From Saccharicrinis sp965230625 (GTDB taxonomy: Bacteria > Bacteroidota > Bacteroidia > Bacteroidales > Marinilabiliaceae), in NCBI GenBank assembly GCA_965230625.1, contig CBDDLL010000001.1, positions 434,001 through 498,000 of the forward strand: 64,000 bases of DNA, in the 5' to 3' direction. Position numbers and translations under genes: made by a program. How positions within the stretch are numbered: the first letter of the stretch is position 1; each line of letters starts with the position of its first letter. The notes under the pieces were generated by a model. It made no database searches, was not told the origin of the DNA, and saw only the letters and a list, made by a program, of their open reading frames with translations. Shown here piece after piece: positions 18,308-27,635 of this stretch.

Positions 18308-18405
18308 TAGTATCAAGACACAAGTATCAAGTAATAAGACTTACGAACACAGAAGCGAAAGACACAGTCTTTTTAATCATCACAGCCTTTGTGTTTAATA
18401 CTTAA
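18308..18405. repeat. Heptameric AAGTATC-type repeat cluster
   Basis: The stretch contains AGTATCAAGACACAAGTATC on one side and TGTGTTTAATACTTAATC, roughly inverted, on the other. It fills the spacer between the susD stop (18433) and the lipoprotein start. The same short units occur around the ABC operon (28067-33991). Confidence 0.55.
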
Positions 18406-18432
18406 TCATGATAGTTTCAAATTAGTTTATTT

Positions 18433-19920
18433 TTAGTATCCTTTATTTTGAATAATTGCCGGATTAGCCACTATTTCCTCATTAGGAATAGGCCATGCAT
18501 AAAGATTTGAACCATATTCAACTGAACAATTACCATTAGTTAGGTTGCAATCTGTTCTTTGAAAACCTCTCTGAAGACGTTTTAAATCATACAACCTGTT
18601 TCCTTCAAAGGCAAGTTCTTTTCTTCTTTCGGTAATTATATCCTCAAGTAATTCATCACCAGAGGTGTTTATAGAACTAGCGTTTGCACGATTTGTGATT
18701 GGTAGAACCAGACTTCTTGCTATATCTTCTGAACCTCCGGTTCGTAATTCACACTCAGCTGCCATCAAATAAAACTCAGTTAATCTCATAACCGGTATAT
18801 GATGAGCGTCTGCATTTATTCCTAGTGAACCTGGATATTTAAAAACATGTAAATCTGTTGCTGGAGTAGCCTTTTCATCATAATACCAAAACCTTCTTGT
18901 ATCACTGCTTTCGTATAATGAGTAAAGATCATTTGAGATAGCGTGTGCTGCATTTCCATTATTTGCTGTATAAATATCAATTAAGGATCTATTTGCAAAA
19001 TCACCATCGTCTTCATCCAAATCCAATTGAAAAATTGCTTCTGATTCTAGCACAGGGGCTATTTTATACCATTGGTCAATAAATTCTCCAACTTCTCCAT
19101 CGTTATTATAAAAACTGCTAGTGTATTGTCCCTCTAGAGCAAATGGTCCATCAATAATTTCATTAGCATCGGTTAATGCTTCAGAATAATTTCCTCTATA
19201 GAAATTCATTTTCGCACGTAATCCAATTGCGGAATAATAATTAATAAAATAAATGTTAGCCCCTTTTCTTAATCCATTATCGATTAAATAGTTTTCTGAT
19301 TTATTAAATAAATCAACAGCCTGATTAATGTCATTAAAGCACAGATCATACACCTCTTTCATTGTATTTCTTTTGGGTGTTGAACCAGGTTCAACTACAA
19401 GCATATACGGAACAGCTAAATGAGACTGATCTGATGTAAAATTATAATCCTGTGCAAAAACCTGTGTTAAGGAAAAGTGCATTAAAGCTCTTAAGCTGAA
19501 GCACTCCGCTAATATTTGATCTTCAAAATCCTGATTAAACTCTACCTCTTCCAACCTTGCTATTATGCGGTTAACTGCAGCAATTAAGTTGTAACTTTCT
19601 GTCCAAAAATCGCCTGCTGTTAATTGCTCTGACAGCTCTAATGTATATGCATAAGGTATCCTAGAAGAACCCGCTCCTGAAGCTTCCCTGTCAGATGGTA
19701 TTTTTCCGTTATCTGTAGAAGCATCTCCAATAACAAAATACATCATTCCATAGCCATCATCATTAAGGTAAGTATAAGCTCCATGTAATGCTGTAGCTAT
19801 ATCAACTTCTGTATTAAGAGCAATTTCAGGTGTTGTTAATGTAGTTGGCTGTTCATCTAAAAAAGTGTCGCAACCCGCTGTTATAAATAATATGACTAAT
19901 GTTTTAAGTAATATTTTCAT
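18433..19920 (-). CDS. SusD/RagB-family nutrient-binding outer-membrane lipoprotein
   Basis: 495 residues. The signal ends in LFITAGC-DTF (lipobox Cys at about 17), followed by FLDEQPTTLTTPEIALNTE, the usual SusD N-terminus. Helical TPR-like blocks are followed by the C-terminal signature GNRLYDLKRLQRG and YAWPIPNEEIVANPAI. SusD proteins cap the SusC barrel and bind substrate. It starts 12 bp after the susC stop. Unlike polysaccharide loci, there are no glycoside hydrolases nearby, and amino-acid genes follow, so a RagB-like role in peptide capture is suggested. Confidence 0.95.
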   Translation of the reverse strand: MKILLKTLVILFITAGCDTFLDEQPTTLTTPEIALNTEVDIATALHGAYTYLNDDGYGMMYFVIGDASTDNGKIPSDREASGAGSSRIPYAYTLELSEQLTAGDFWTESYNLIAAVNRIIARLEEVEFNQDFEDQILAECFSLRALMHFSLTQVFAQDYNFTSDQSHLAVPYMLVVEPGSTPKRNTMKEVYDLCFNDINQAVDLFNKSENYLIDNGLRKGANIYFINYYSAIGLRAKMNFYRGNYSEALTDANEIIDGPFALEGQYTSSFYNNDGEVGEFIDQWYKIAPVLESEAIFQLDLDEDDGDFANRSLIDIYTANNGNAAHAISNDLYSLYESSDTRRFWYYDEKATPATDLHVFKYPGSLGINADAHHIPVMRLTEFYLMAAECELRTGGSEDIARSLVLPITNRANASSINTSGDELLEDIITERRKELAFEGNRLYDLKRLQRGFQRTDCNLTNGNCSVEYGSNLYAWPIPNEEIVANPAIIQNKGY

Positions 19921-19932
19921 GATTAATAAGAA

Positions 19933-22920
19933 TTAGAAGTTAGTGGAGATACTAAATGTAATTGTTCTACTTGATGGATAGTCACTACTTGATTCGTAAG
20001 AACCTGTTTCTACATTGTAACCATTATAATTGGTAAATGTTAATAAGTTTGTGCCCTTTACACCCAAGGTTACATTTGATAATCCCCATTTATCCGTAAG
20101 TGCATCCGGTAAACTATATGACAAGGTTACGTCGCGTAAGCGAATAAAAGACCCATCTTCTAAATATTTTGTTGAATGATTCAGATCATTTTCAAGAATG
20201 TTTGGCTTTTCATTTGGCACCCTGTCTCCTGGTTTTCTCCAATAGTTGGATAATTCCTTAGGTAAATTATTGCCTCCGGTTACAGACAAACCTTTTAACA
20301 TATCACGATAAATTTTACTCCCATACTTAAAGTAAAACATTGCTGAAAGGGAAAGGCCTTTATATCTAAATGTATTGGTAAAGGAGCCAAAAAAATCAGG
20401 TGTAGCAGATGAATTACCACTTGGACTTTTTGTTGCATTACTAATATCGTATGTTAATTCACCATCTTCAGTATAATAGGTGTTTCTTCCATTTAAAGGA
20501 TCAACACCTGCATATTGTGGCAAGTACCATTCAAATAAAGATCTTCCAACAATATTTGCTTGTCGTGTTCCGATAATTGAATCGCTTAATGCATTAAGTT
20601 TTTCAATTTCGTTATTGTTAAATGTAATATTGAAATCAGTAGACCATTGAAAATCTTTAGATTTAATGTTATCTGTATAAAGAGCAATTTCTACCCCCGT
20701 ATTCTTTACCTTGCCAATATTATCTTCGAAACCTGCAAAACCAGATGTGTGAGAAATTTGTCTCCAAGTAATTAAATCAATTGATTTTCTATCGTACCAT
20801 TCGATTGTTCCTGATATGCGATCTTTCAAAATACTAAAATCAATAGCTAAATTTAAAGTTGCTATTTCCTCCCACTTTAAAAAATTATTTCCGGGTGTAA
20901 TTGGTCTGGAGCCACTATTAGTACCTTTTCCTCCTCCTTCAAGTGGTACCACGTAAGTTCCTCCAGCATTATATAACGGACGCCAATCATAAGCACCTGC
21001 TCCTTTATCATTACCCGAAATACCATAACTACCTCGAAGTCTCAAGGATTCAAAAATATTTTGATTTTTCATGAAAGGCTCTTCACTTATGTTATATCCT
21101 GCACCCACTGCATAAAAGGTACCCCACGTTTTCTCAGGACCAAATTTGGATGATCCATCCCTACGCAAAGAAGCATTTACATAAAGTTTGTCACTAAACG
21201 AATAATCTATTCTACCAAAGACAGAAATAAGATTTTCTTGTAAATAATTATAGTATAAGTTACTAGTACTGGTTTCTCCGCCTGCCGCGAAATTATTTAT
21301 ATTTTCAAAAGCAAAGTTTGTTGATCCGGCAGTTGTATATGTGTTTTTTTCCTGATACGATTCAACTCCAACTAAAATAGATGCTTTATGGTCCTCTTTG
21401 ATATTAAAATTATATTTAGCTGTTGCGTTAAAATTAAAATCTAAATAGGTATTTTGATCCAATGTAGAAACTCCATTGTCTGTTTCTGCTAAATAGTATT
21501 TCGATTGATAAGTTCTATATTTAGAATAAGTCCAGTCCATAGAAGCCTGAGATGAAATGGTTAAATTCTCAATAGGCTTAAAATCTATTTTAACCGTTGG
21601 GAAAATTCTGACTTGCTGGTTTTCTTCATCATTTAATTTAGCAGCTGCTATTGGGTTGTGATTTGCATTACTAGGCAAATCAAAATTGTAACCTGCACCA
21701 TTTAATACGGTATTTTCATCAGCTAAAATAGTAGATGTTGGAGCTACATTATGAGCACCACTAAACTGCCCTGATCGTCCTCCTCCACCTCTAAACCTAT
21801 TTTTTTTCTCAGAATAAGCTCCCAAGGTATTGATGTACGCTTTTAATTTATCTGATAGATTTAATGAATAATTAACTCTTCCTGAATACCTTTCGAAGCC
21901 TGTTTCTGTAATTATTCCTTTTTGATTTAAATAACCAAAAGAAACAAAGTGTTGACTACTAGAATTACCCCCTTGTATACTTAATTCATAGTTTTGTGTT
22001 ATTCCTGTTTGAATCACTCTATCAACCCAATCTGTATTTTGAGAACTTAATTCAACTGGCATATAATATCCCGAACCCGAATCATCCGGATCAAGACCAG
22101 CATTAATTATAGCTGACCTGTAATAGTCAACATATTGTGCCGAGTTCATTACCCCGAAATTATTTGGATTTTCTAAATCAGATATACCAAACTGGGCATT
22201 TAAAGATATTTTAGTATCTCCTGAAATACCTTTTTTAGTTGTTATTATAACAATTCCATTTGCTGCCCTAGAACCATATATACTTGTAGCTGCAGCATCC
22301 TTTAATATTGAAACGGATTCAATATCACTAGGATTAAAGTTAGCAAGAGTATTGGTAGGGGTTCCATCAATTATATAAAGAGGAGAGCTAGGACCACTAA
22401 TACTACCAACACCTCGAATAACCATTTCACCCACAGAGCCAGGTTGTCCATCTGTATCAGAGACTAAAACCCCTGCAGCTTTCCCTTGAATGGATTGAAC
22501 AGCGCTTGCCTGCGGAGCAGATTTTAACTGTTCTGATGATACTGAAGTTAATGAGCCAGTAAATTTTTTTCGCGTAGTTTCTCCGTATGCGATCACAACT
22601 ACCTCATCAACAACACTATTAGATTCATAAAGTTTAACGTTTATTACTTCTTTACCATTAATTGGAACCTCCACATTTTCAAATCCCAAAAACGAAAATA
22701 GTAATACAGAGTTGTTTGGTATATTACTTAATTCATAATTACCAGATACATCAGTAACGGTTCCTAATGTAGTATTCTTAACGGATACATTTACTCCTGG
22801 TAGAGAACTACCATCGTCACCAGATTGTACATTACCTTTAACAGTTATTTCTTGAGCCAAAGAGAATTGAGCCAGAAATAAACAAAGGAGAACGAAAATA
22901 GATTGCCTTTTTTGTTTCAT
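19933..22920 (-). CDS. SusC/RagA-family TonB-linked outer-membrane receptor (no STN domain)
   Basis: 995 residues. A signal peptide (LLCLFLAQFSLAQ) is followed directly by a carboxypeptidase-regulatory-like beta-sandwich (VKGNVQSGDDGSSLPGVNVS to about residue 105). Then comes the TonB box region VVDEVVVIAYGETTRK, a plug with IIDGTPTNTLANFNPSDIES and AATSIYGSRAANGIVIITTK, and the 22-strand barrel ending in TITFSISTNF. With no STN domain it is not expected to signal through a FecR protein, and no sigma/fecR pair adjoins it. It heads the eight-gene operon. The upstream 54-bp palindrome and the divergent HTH-like gene are the likely control system. Confidence 0.95.
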   Translation of the reverse strand: MKQKRQSIFVLLCLFLAQFSLAQEITVKGNVQSGDDGSSLPGVNVSVKNTTLGTVTDVSGNYELSNIPNNSVLLFSFLGFENVEVPINGKEVINVKLYESNSVVDEVVVIAYGETTRKKFTGSLTSVSSEQLKSAPQASAVQSIQGKAAGVLVSDTDGQPGSVGEMVIRGVGSISGPSSPLYIIDGTPTNTLANFNPSDIESVSILKDAAATSIYGSRAANGIVIITTKKGISGDTKISLNAQFGISDLENPNNFGVMNSAQYVDYYRSAIINAGLDPDDSGSGYYMPVELSSQNTDWVDRVIQTGITQNYELSIQGGNSSSQHFVSFGYLNQKGIITETGFERYSGRVNYSLNLSDKLKAYINTLGAYSEKKNRFRGGGGRSGQFSGAHNVAPTSTILADENTVLNGAGYNFDLPSNANHNPIAAAKLNDEENQQVRIFPTVKIDFKPIENLTISSQASMDWTYSKYRTYQSKYYLAETDNGVSTLDQNTYLDFNFNATAKYNFNIKEDHKASILVGVESYQEKNTYTTAGSTNFAFENINNFAAGGETSTSNLYYNYLQENLISVFGRIDYSFSDKLYVNASLRRDGSSKFGPEKTWGTFYAVGAGYNISEEPFMKNQNIFESLRLRGSYGISGNDKGAGAYDWRPLYNAGGTYVVPLEGGGKGTNSGSRPITPGNNFLKWEEIATLNLAIDFSILKDRISGTIEWYDRKSIDLITWRQISHTSGFAGFEDNIGKVKNTGVEIALYTDNIKSKDFQWSTDFNITFNNNEIEKLNALSDSIIGTRQANIVGRSLFEWYLPQYAGVDPLNGRNTYYTEDGELTYDISNATKSPSGNSSATPDFFGSFTNTFRYKGLSLSAMFYFKYGSKIYRDMLKGLSVTGGNNLPKELSNYWRKPGDRVPNEKPNILENDLNHSTKYLEDGSFIRLRDVTLSYSLPDALTDKWGLSNVTLGVKGTNLLTFTNYNGYNVETGSYESSSDYPSSRTITFSISTNF

Positions 22921-22954
22921 GCGTTAATAATTTTTAATTGTTGCATGTAACTCC

Positions 22955-23008
22955 CAAGAAAATTTAATCATTCACATATGTGAAAAATTGAATAATTAAA
23001 TTTTCTTG
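22955..23008. promoter_or_regulatory. 54-bp near-perfect palindrome upstream of susC
   Basis: Arms CAAGAAAATTTAATCATTCA (22955-22974) and TGAATAATTAAATTTTCTTG (22989-23008) match at 19 of 20 positions around a 14-nt loop that itself contains CATATG. It lies 35 bp before the susC start, within the spacer to a divergent HTH-like gene. It can be a dimeric operator or a leader hairpin. No T-run follows on the susC side. Confidence 0.65.
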
Positions 23009-23209
23009 ATCGTTTCATATGATTAAAGTTTAAATGTTATCCATTATTTATTTTGGCGGGACAGTGTAAATATACACATAGTAATCTCTAATTGATTGAT
23101 ATTCAATCTAGAAGAATTTTATTTCAGAAATTTTCAGAAATTTTCCACAGTAACATTTTGAATATCAGATATTTTTTAAAATTTTTACAAATAAATCAAA
23201 GCTCTGTTT

Positions 23210-24325
23210 ATGGAAAGTTTAAGTGGGAAAGAACTAGCGAGAAGAATTCAATTGATTCTCATATTTTTAAAGAAGAAGAAGGTAAATCAATCAGACATTG
23301 AACAAAGATTAAATTACACATCATTAAGCAAAGCCAAGAATTTTGATCGTTATCCACAGTCTATAATCGAAAAGAAAAGTAGAAATGAATTATACGAAGA
23401 GTTATTATCCAGTTTTAATCTAAAATATGATGAAAATAACGATAGAATAATTTCGTCAGGAAATGATATAACTGTGCATGATAATAGCAATAACATTTAC
23501 TACTTGATGTACTACTATGCATTTGCAAGGGAAACTGTTGGGAAAGCGATTGTTAAAATACGAAACAAAAGAAATGTTACTATTGAATATATCTTGAATG
23601 AGTTGTGGGAAGGTACAGTAGAAAGTATAGAAAATTACACTTTTATTCATGTTCAGAAAGTAGGAAACACTACTCCCGTAAAAAAATTAATCTGTTTATT
23701 CAATGGTACAGTCAAATATGGACGACCATACCTAATTGGATGCTACAGTACAGTTAAAAGAGATGGATTTCCTGCAGCAGGTAATCTACTACTTGAAAAA
23801 ATTAGTGAAGAAAAAGCTATTAAAGAAAAGATTAAATCTTCCATAGACCCAAGAATATATAGATATCTCAACAACAAGGTTATAATCACCGAAACAATAA
23901 CTCCTAATAATTTAGAAGAATTATTTAGAGACTATAGCTTAATTAATAAATATATAGGCGATTACACACTTTATTATATGATCAAAAAGGAAGTAAAAAC
24001 ATGCAACCTGGAATTGCATAGTAGTTGTGTTGTAATTTTGAACATATCTGATATTATATATAGGGGTACTTTTAAGTTTTTAGATTCACAAACAATAAAG
24101 ATAGATATTAACGACGAATCATCATTTTCTCAACTGGTAAAAGAAGAGATTAGTTTAATTATTAGTACAAACAATTCAAAGTATTCACCTTTTTATCCAG
24201 GTTATGGTATAAGTAATGTAATAATTCCCAATAAAATGAACTTTAAATGTCTTATTTCACCAAAATCAAATTCCAAATTAGGAATTGGAAAAAAGGAAAT
24301 AGAATTTCTTATTGACAACAACTAA
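23210..24325 (+). CDS. Unrecognised protein with HTH-like N-terminus, putative local regulator
   Basis: 371 residues, no signal peptide or membrane helix, so cytoplasmic. The first ~60 residues resemble an XRE-type helix-turn-helix (KKVNQSDIEQRLNYTSLSKA). The remainder (residues ~85-371) is a basic, Ile/Asn/Lys-rich alpha-beta domain that I do not recognise. It contains an aromatic cluster NNIYYLMYYYAFARETVGKA and a beta-rich region with GRPYLIGCYSTVKRDGF that might be a ligand-binding fold. It is transcribed divergently from the SusC operon, with the 54-bp palindrome between them, a layout typical of a dedicated regulator. The MITE-like copy 2 begins 7 bp after its stop. Function is inferred from position only. 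Confidence 0.75.
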   Translation: MESLSGKELARRIQLILIFLKKKKVNQSDIEQRLNYTSLSKAKNFDRYPQSIIEKKSRNELYEELLSSFNLKYDENNDRIISSGNDITVHDNSNNIYYLMYYYAFARETVGKAIVKIRNKRNVTIEYILNELWEGTVESIENYTFIHVQKVGNTTPVKKLICLFNGTVKYGRPYLIGCYSTVKRDGFPAAGNLLLEKISEEKAIKEKIKSSIDPRIYRYLNNKVIITETITPNNLEELFRDYSLINKYIGDYTLYYMIKKEVKTCNLELHSSCVVILNISDIIYRGTFKFLDSQTIKIDINDESSFSQLVKEEISLIISTNNSKYSPFYPGYGISNVIIPNKMNFKCLISPKSNSKLGIGKKEIEFLIDNN

Positions 24326-24331
24326 GATTTA

Positions 24332-24493
24332 AGAAACTGTTTAAGTTTTATCCTTCGGTTTATTTTGGCGACTTAAGCCCTCATATTTCTGCAAAATTTC
24401 TTTAAATAGCGATGCTATTCGCATCAATTTTGGCTCATCTGAGAACTTAATTCTCTCAAAATAACTCACAAAAACAAAATTTAAACAGTTTCT
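24332..24493. repeat. 162-bp MITE-like element, copy 2
   Basis: Same element and orientation as 2034-2195 with one substitution. Both ends read AGAAACTGTTT when seen from outside. It begins 7 bp after the stop of the HTH-like gene. The rest of the spacer to 24773 shows no gene or clear promoter. Confidence 0.8.
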
Positions 24494-24773
24494 AAATATC
24501 CCAAGCTAAGTTATTATCAGAGTTCAAGTAGTTGAATATTAGAAACTACTAGTTATCGCTTGGTAATTTAGTGGCTTCAATCGGATACTTTAACACTCAC
24601 TCAGTGACTATAGCCATAATACTCATAGTCTCTGGGTTAGGAAGTACAAAACATATAACAATTGCATATTTTATAAAAAAAAGGCTGAGATAAAACATCA
24701 TCTATAGCAACAACTCACATCATCTGATTTTACTATCTTCACGTCGCATTTTTATTTATAAATTGCAGCTTCC

Positions 24774-27227
24774 ATGAATCAAAAAAATAAGTTTTTCTAT
24801 AGTATTATTGTTCCTACCATTTTGGCTATAACCATGTTTGTGGTGTCGTTTTATGCGGTTATTATTCCATTATTTGAGGATAGCATGATGGACCGTAAAA
24901 AGGAAATGATAATGGAGCTAACCAATACAGCGCGAAGCGTACTGCTTGAATTTAATGAGGCTTATAAATCGGGGAGTTTATCGTTGGATGATGCCCAAAA
25001 TAAGGCAGCCAAAGAAATAGGCCAAATGCGATACGGCAAGGAGCAGAAAGATTATTTCTGGATTATTAATTCTGGGCCTGAAATGATTATGCACCCATAC
25101 CGTACCGAATTAATCGGCAATGACTTATCTGACTATACCGACAACCATGAGAATAAACTGTTTGTAGATGCTGTAAAACTGGTTGATAAAGAAGGGGAAG
25201 GAATTATTCAGTATTACTGGCAATGGAAAGACGATGCCAGCCGGGTGGAGCCTAAACTTTCATATGTAAAAGGCTTTAAGGAATGGGGCTGGATTATCGG
25301 AACCGGTATCTACCTGGAAGATGTTAAAGCTGAAATCAAGCAACTTAAAAGACAATTATTGAAAATTTCGTTTTTCATTATAGTCATCATTATAATTATC
25401 CTTGTTTATATTCTGCAACAAACCAAGTTGATTGAAGAAAAACGCCGAAAAGCAGAACATGAACTTCTACTTTCCATTCAAAGATATAAAAGCCTGGTAG
25501 ATGCTTCGACTGAAAGTACGTTAATGCTAGTAGATCAAAAAGTAGTGTTTGCCAATATGAAGTTTATGGATCTGCTTAATGATAAACACCAATCTGTTAT
25601 CGGTTCTGATTTTGCCTCCTTATTTGAGATAGATTGGGATAACATGGTTACTCGAATTACAAACCCTCAAAAGACTTATGCCATTGAAACCAATCTAACC
25701 AACGGAAAGGCCGGCAAACAAAACATAGTTATATCTGTAACAAAAGTTACCCAAAACAGGCAAACAGGTTATATTGTAGTGGTTAAACCTGTTACTGAAC
25801 AAAACCGAATTCGTTTGGATGCAAAAAAAATGGCCGATGATGTTCAACTTTCTTTGCAGTTAATGAACCAACCGGTACGTAACCTGGTGAAACCTAACAT
25901 CAATTGCAATCTCCGGGAGAGCATTGAATACGCAGCAGGTAAAATGAGCGATCATCATACAAATTTGATTTGCATTAGGGAGGAAGAAACTGTAATTGGT
26001 GTAGTAAACGACCGGGATTTAAGAGAACGTGTTCTGTCCAGAAACCTAAGCACTTCAGGTCCTGTTGCTGCAGTAATGACAGCTCCAGTAAAGGTGATAA
26101 ATGAAAATGCCTTGTTATATGAAGCCATGCTAGTGTTTCAAAAAGAAAGCATTTCACATATCCTAGTTGAAAACAACGACCATAGAATCATTGGAAACAT
26201 CAGTTATCAACAATGTTTGGAGATGCAACGCAACTCATTAACGCACCTTATTCAGGAGATAAATCAGTGTTCCCTTATCAGTGATATAAAAAATATCTAT
26301 AACAAGGTTCCAATCCTCATCCAGGCAGTATTTACAAGTACCGATAACATCAATAGTGTTTCTCGTATCATCACCTCCATTGCCGATGCTATAAATATAC
26401 GTATCCTTGAAATGGCATTGAAAGAAGTTGGTCCGGCACCTTGTGAATTTGCGTTTATTGCCATGGGAAGTGAAGGCCGCAGAGAACAGACCTTGAAAAC
26501 AGACCAGGATAATGCTGTTATTTTTGCCGATGATAGTGAGGAAAATAAAAGCTATTTCCTTAAACTTTCAGAAATTATCAATGAGCATCTTCATGAAATA
26601 GGTTACTCCAGATGTAAAGGCGATCTGATGGCCGGTAATCCTGAATGGTGTAATAATCTGGAAGAGTGGAAAAACCTTTTTACCAACTGGATTAATAATC
26701 CTGAAATGGCAAACGTGCTGGATAGTTCCATATTTTTTGATTTACGCTTAATATATGGTAGTGAAAAACTGGTTAATGAGTTGTTAGATCACGTTCACAT
26801 ACAGCTGGAAGAGAATTCTGTATTCTTCATACAACTGGCCAAAACTGTTACTCGAAAACGCCCTGTTATTAACAAGAAAAATGTAAATATTAAAGACTTC
26901 CTTACTCCTATTGTTGGTTATCTGCGCGTGCGTGCCCTGGCTAACAACATTAGGGAAACAAACAGCCTGTTACGATTGGATCAAATGGTAGGTAGAGGAA
27001 TACTACAAGATATGAAGGCCGAGGGAATTGAGAAGATATACCAGTTTTTGATGCATCTTAGAATCAAATGGCAAGTTACCTTATTGCTCGACAATGATTA
27101 CCCTGATAACACGATATTATTAAAAAATTTAACTGCCATTGAACTAACTACCTTAAAGAAAATTGTGAGTGAGATAAGCATTTTACAAGACGAACTGAAA
27201 TCAACTTTTAAATTGAGTGAGGGATAG
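24774..27227 (+). CDS. Membrane sensor with Cache, PAS, CBS pair and DUF294 nucleotidyltransferase-like domains
   Basis: 817 residues. TM1 is at about 8-32. The periplasmic single-Cache domain (~35-190) has KDYFWIINSGPEMIMHPYR and WGWIIGTGIYLEDVK, and TM2 is at about 195-214. A PAS-like segment (~235-340), a CBS pair (~370-485; IGVVNDRDLRERVL, VAAVMTAPVKVI) and a GlnD/DUF294-type nucleotidyltransferase (~510-640) follow, the last with GSEGRREQTLKTDQDNA at 565-581 carrying the metal-binding Asp pair. DUF294_C completes it (~680-810). Family relatives are mostly cytoplasmic cNMP-CBS-DUF294 proteins near acetate/solute symporters. Here an extracytoplasmic sensor is fused on and no symporter is adjacent. 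It may couple a small-ligand signal to nucleotidyl transfer, with target unknown. Confidence 0.85.
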   Translation: MNQKNKFFYSIIVPTILAITMFVVSFYAVIIPLFEDSMMDRKKEMIMELTNTARSVLLEFNEAYKSGSLSLDDAQNKAAKEIGQMRYGKEQKDYFWIINSGPEMIMHPYRTELIGNDLSDYTDNHENKLFVDAVKLVDKEGEGIIQYYWQWKDDASRVEPKLSYVKGFKEWGWIIGTGIYLEDVKAEIKQLKRQLLKISFFIIVIIIIILVYILQQTKLIEEKRRKAEHELLLSIQRYKSLVDASTESTLMLVDQKVVFANMKFMDLLNDKHQSVIGSDFASLFEIDWDNMVTRITNPQKTYAIETNLTNGKAGKQNIVISVTKVTQNRQTGYIVVVKPVTEQNRIRLDAKKMADDVQLSLQLMNQPVRNLVKPNINCNLRESIEYAAGKMSDHHTNLICIREEETVIGVVNDRDLRERVLSRNLSTSGPVAAVMTAPVKVINENALLYEAMLVFQKESISHILVENNDHRIIGNISYQQCLEMQRNSLTHLIQEINQCSLISDIKNIYNKVPILIQAVFTSTDNINSVSRIITSIADAINIRILEMALKEVGPAPCEFAFIAMGSEGRREQTLKTDQDNAVIFADDSEENKSYFLKLSEIINEHLHEIGYSRCKGDLMAGNPEWCNNLEEWKNLFTNWINNPEMANVLDSSIFFDLRLIYGSEKLVNELLDHVHIQLEENSVFFIQLAKTVTRKRPVINKKNVNIKDFLTPIVGYLRVRALANNIRETNSLLRLDQMVGRGILQDMKAEGIEKIYQFLMHLRIKWQVTLLLDNDYPDNTILLKNLTAIELTTLKKIVSEISILQDELKSTFKLSEG

Positions 27228-27330
27228 AAAGTTCAGGTTTATGATTAGGTTATTGAATTTTTACTTTACAATTTTAAAAAAGTGTAAACGATGTATATAT
27301 CTTTGTAAAGGATGTTTATATAACGTACCA

Positions 27331-27358
27331 AAAAAAGCCCCTGCACGTTTGCAGAGGC
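27331..27358 (-). terminator. Rho-independent terminator of the ABC/thioredoxin operon
   Basis: The stem GCCCCTGCA/TGCAGAGGC (one mismatch) has a 4-nt loop and six T residues on the minus strand. It is nearly identical to the terminator at 43159, which also follows a thioredoxin gene. Confidence 0.85.
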
Positions 27359-27415
27359 TCACCAACTTAATTAAATAACAAACTAATACTAAGAATATTT
27401 CCTTATCAAATGATT

Positions 27416-27633
27416 TTAATCCTTCGGATTCATCACCACTTCAACCATATCAGTTTTTTAAGCAGCTTTTTAGCAAATTTGGCCACATCCTCAGCGTCTA
27501 TATCATCAATCATTTTAGTGTATTCATTCAGGGTAACCATTGGTTGCCATTAGGATCAATAATTAATACGCTTCCATCGTCTTTTAGTTTGACTATGTAC
27601 TTATTCTTTCCTCTTGAATATTCATTAATTGTT
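27416..27633 (-). pseudogene. Decayed 3' remnant of an M16 peptidase gene
   Basis: On the minus strand 27425-27545 reads TLNEYTKMIDDIDAEDVAKF and then AKKLLKK. After a frame change the next codons give MVEVVMNPKD and a stop at 27416. This matches the C-terminus of the intact M16 peptidase at 53397-56201 (YNKLVESLSAKSVQKFAKKLF then SIEVVMVPEK). Upstream, 27545-27630 encodes an unassigned fragment, KYIVKLKDDGSVLIIDPNGN, in another frame. Stops and the missing ~850 residues show a deleted and frameshifted gene. It directly follows a thioredoxin gene, the same arrangement as the intact pair at 53-57 kb. Confidence 0.7.
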
Positions 27634-27635
27634 TA

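Noticed and set aside
23092..23301. 69-codon plus-strand frame overlapping the start of the HTH-like gene
   Set aside because: It is in a different frame from the 371-residue gene and lacks any start context. The longer frame is the better gene.
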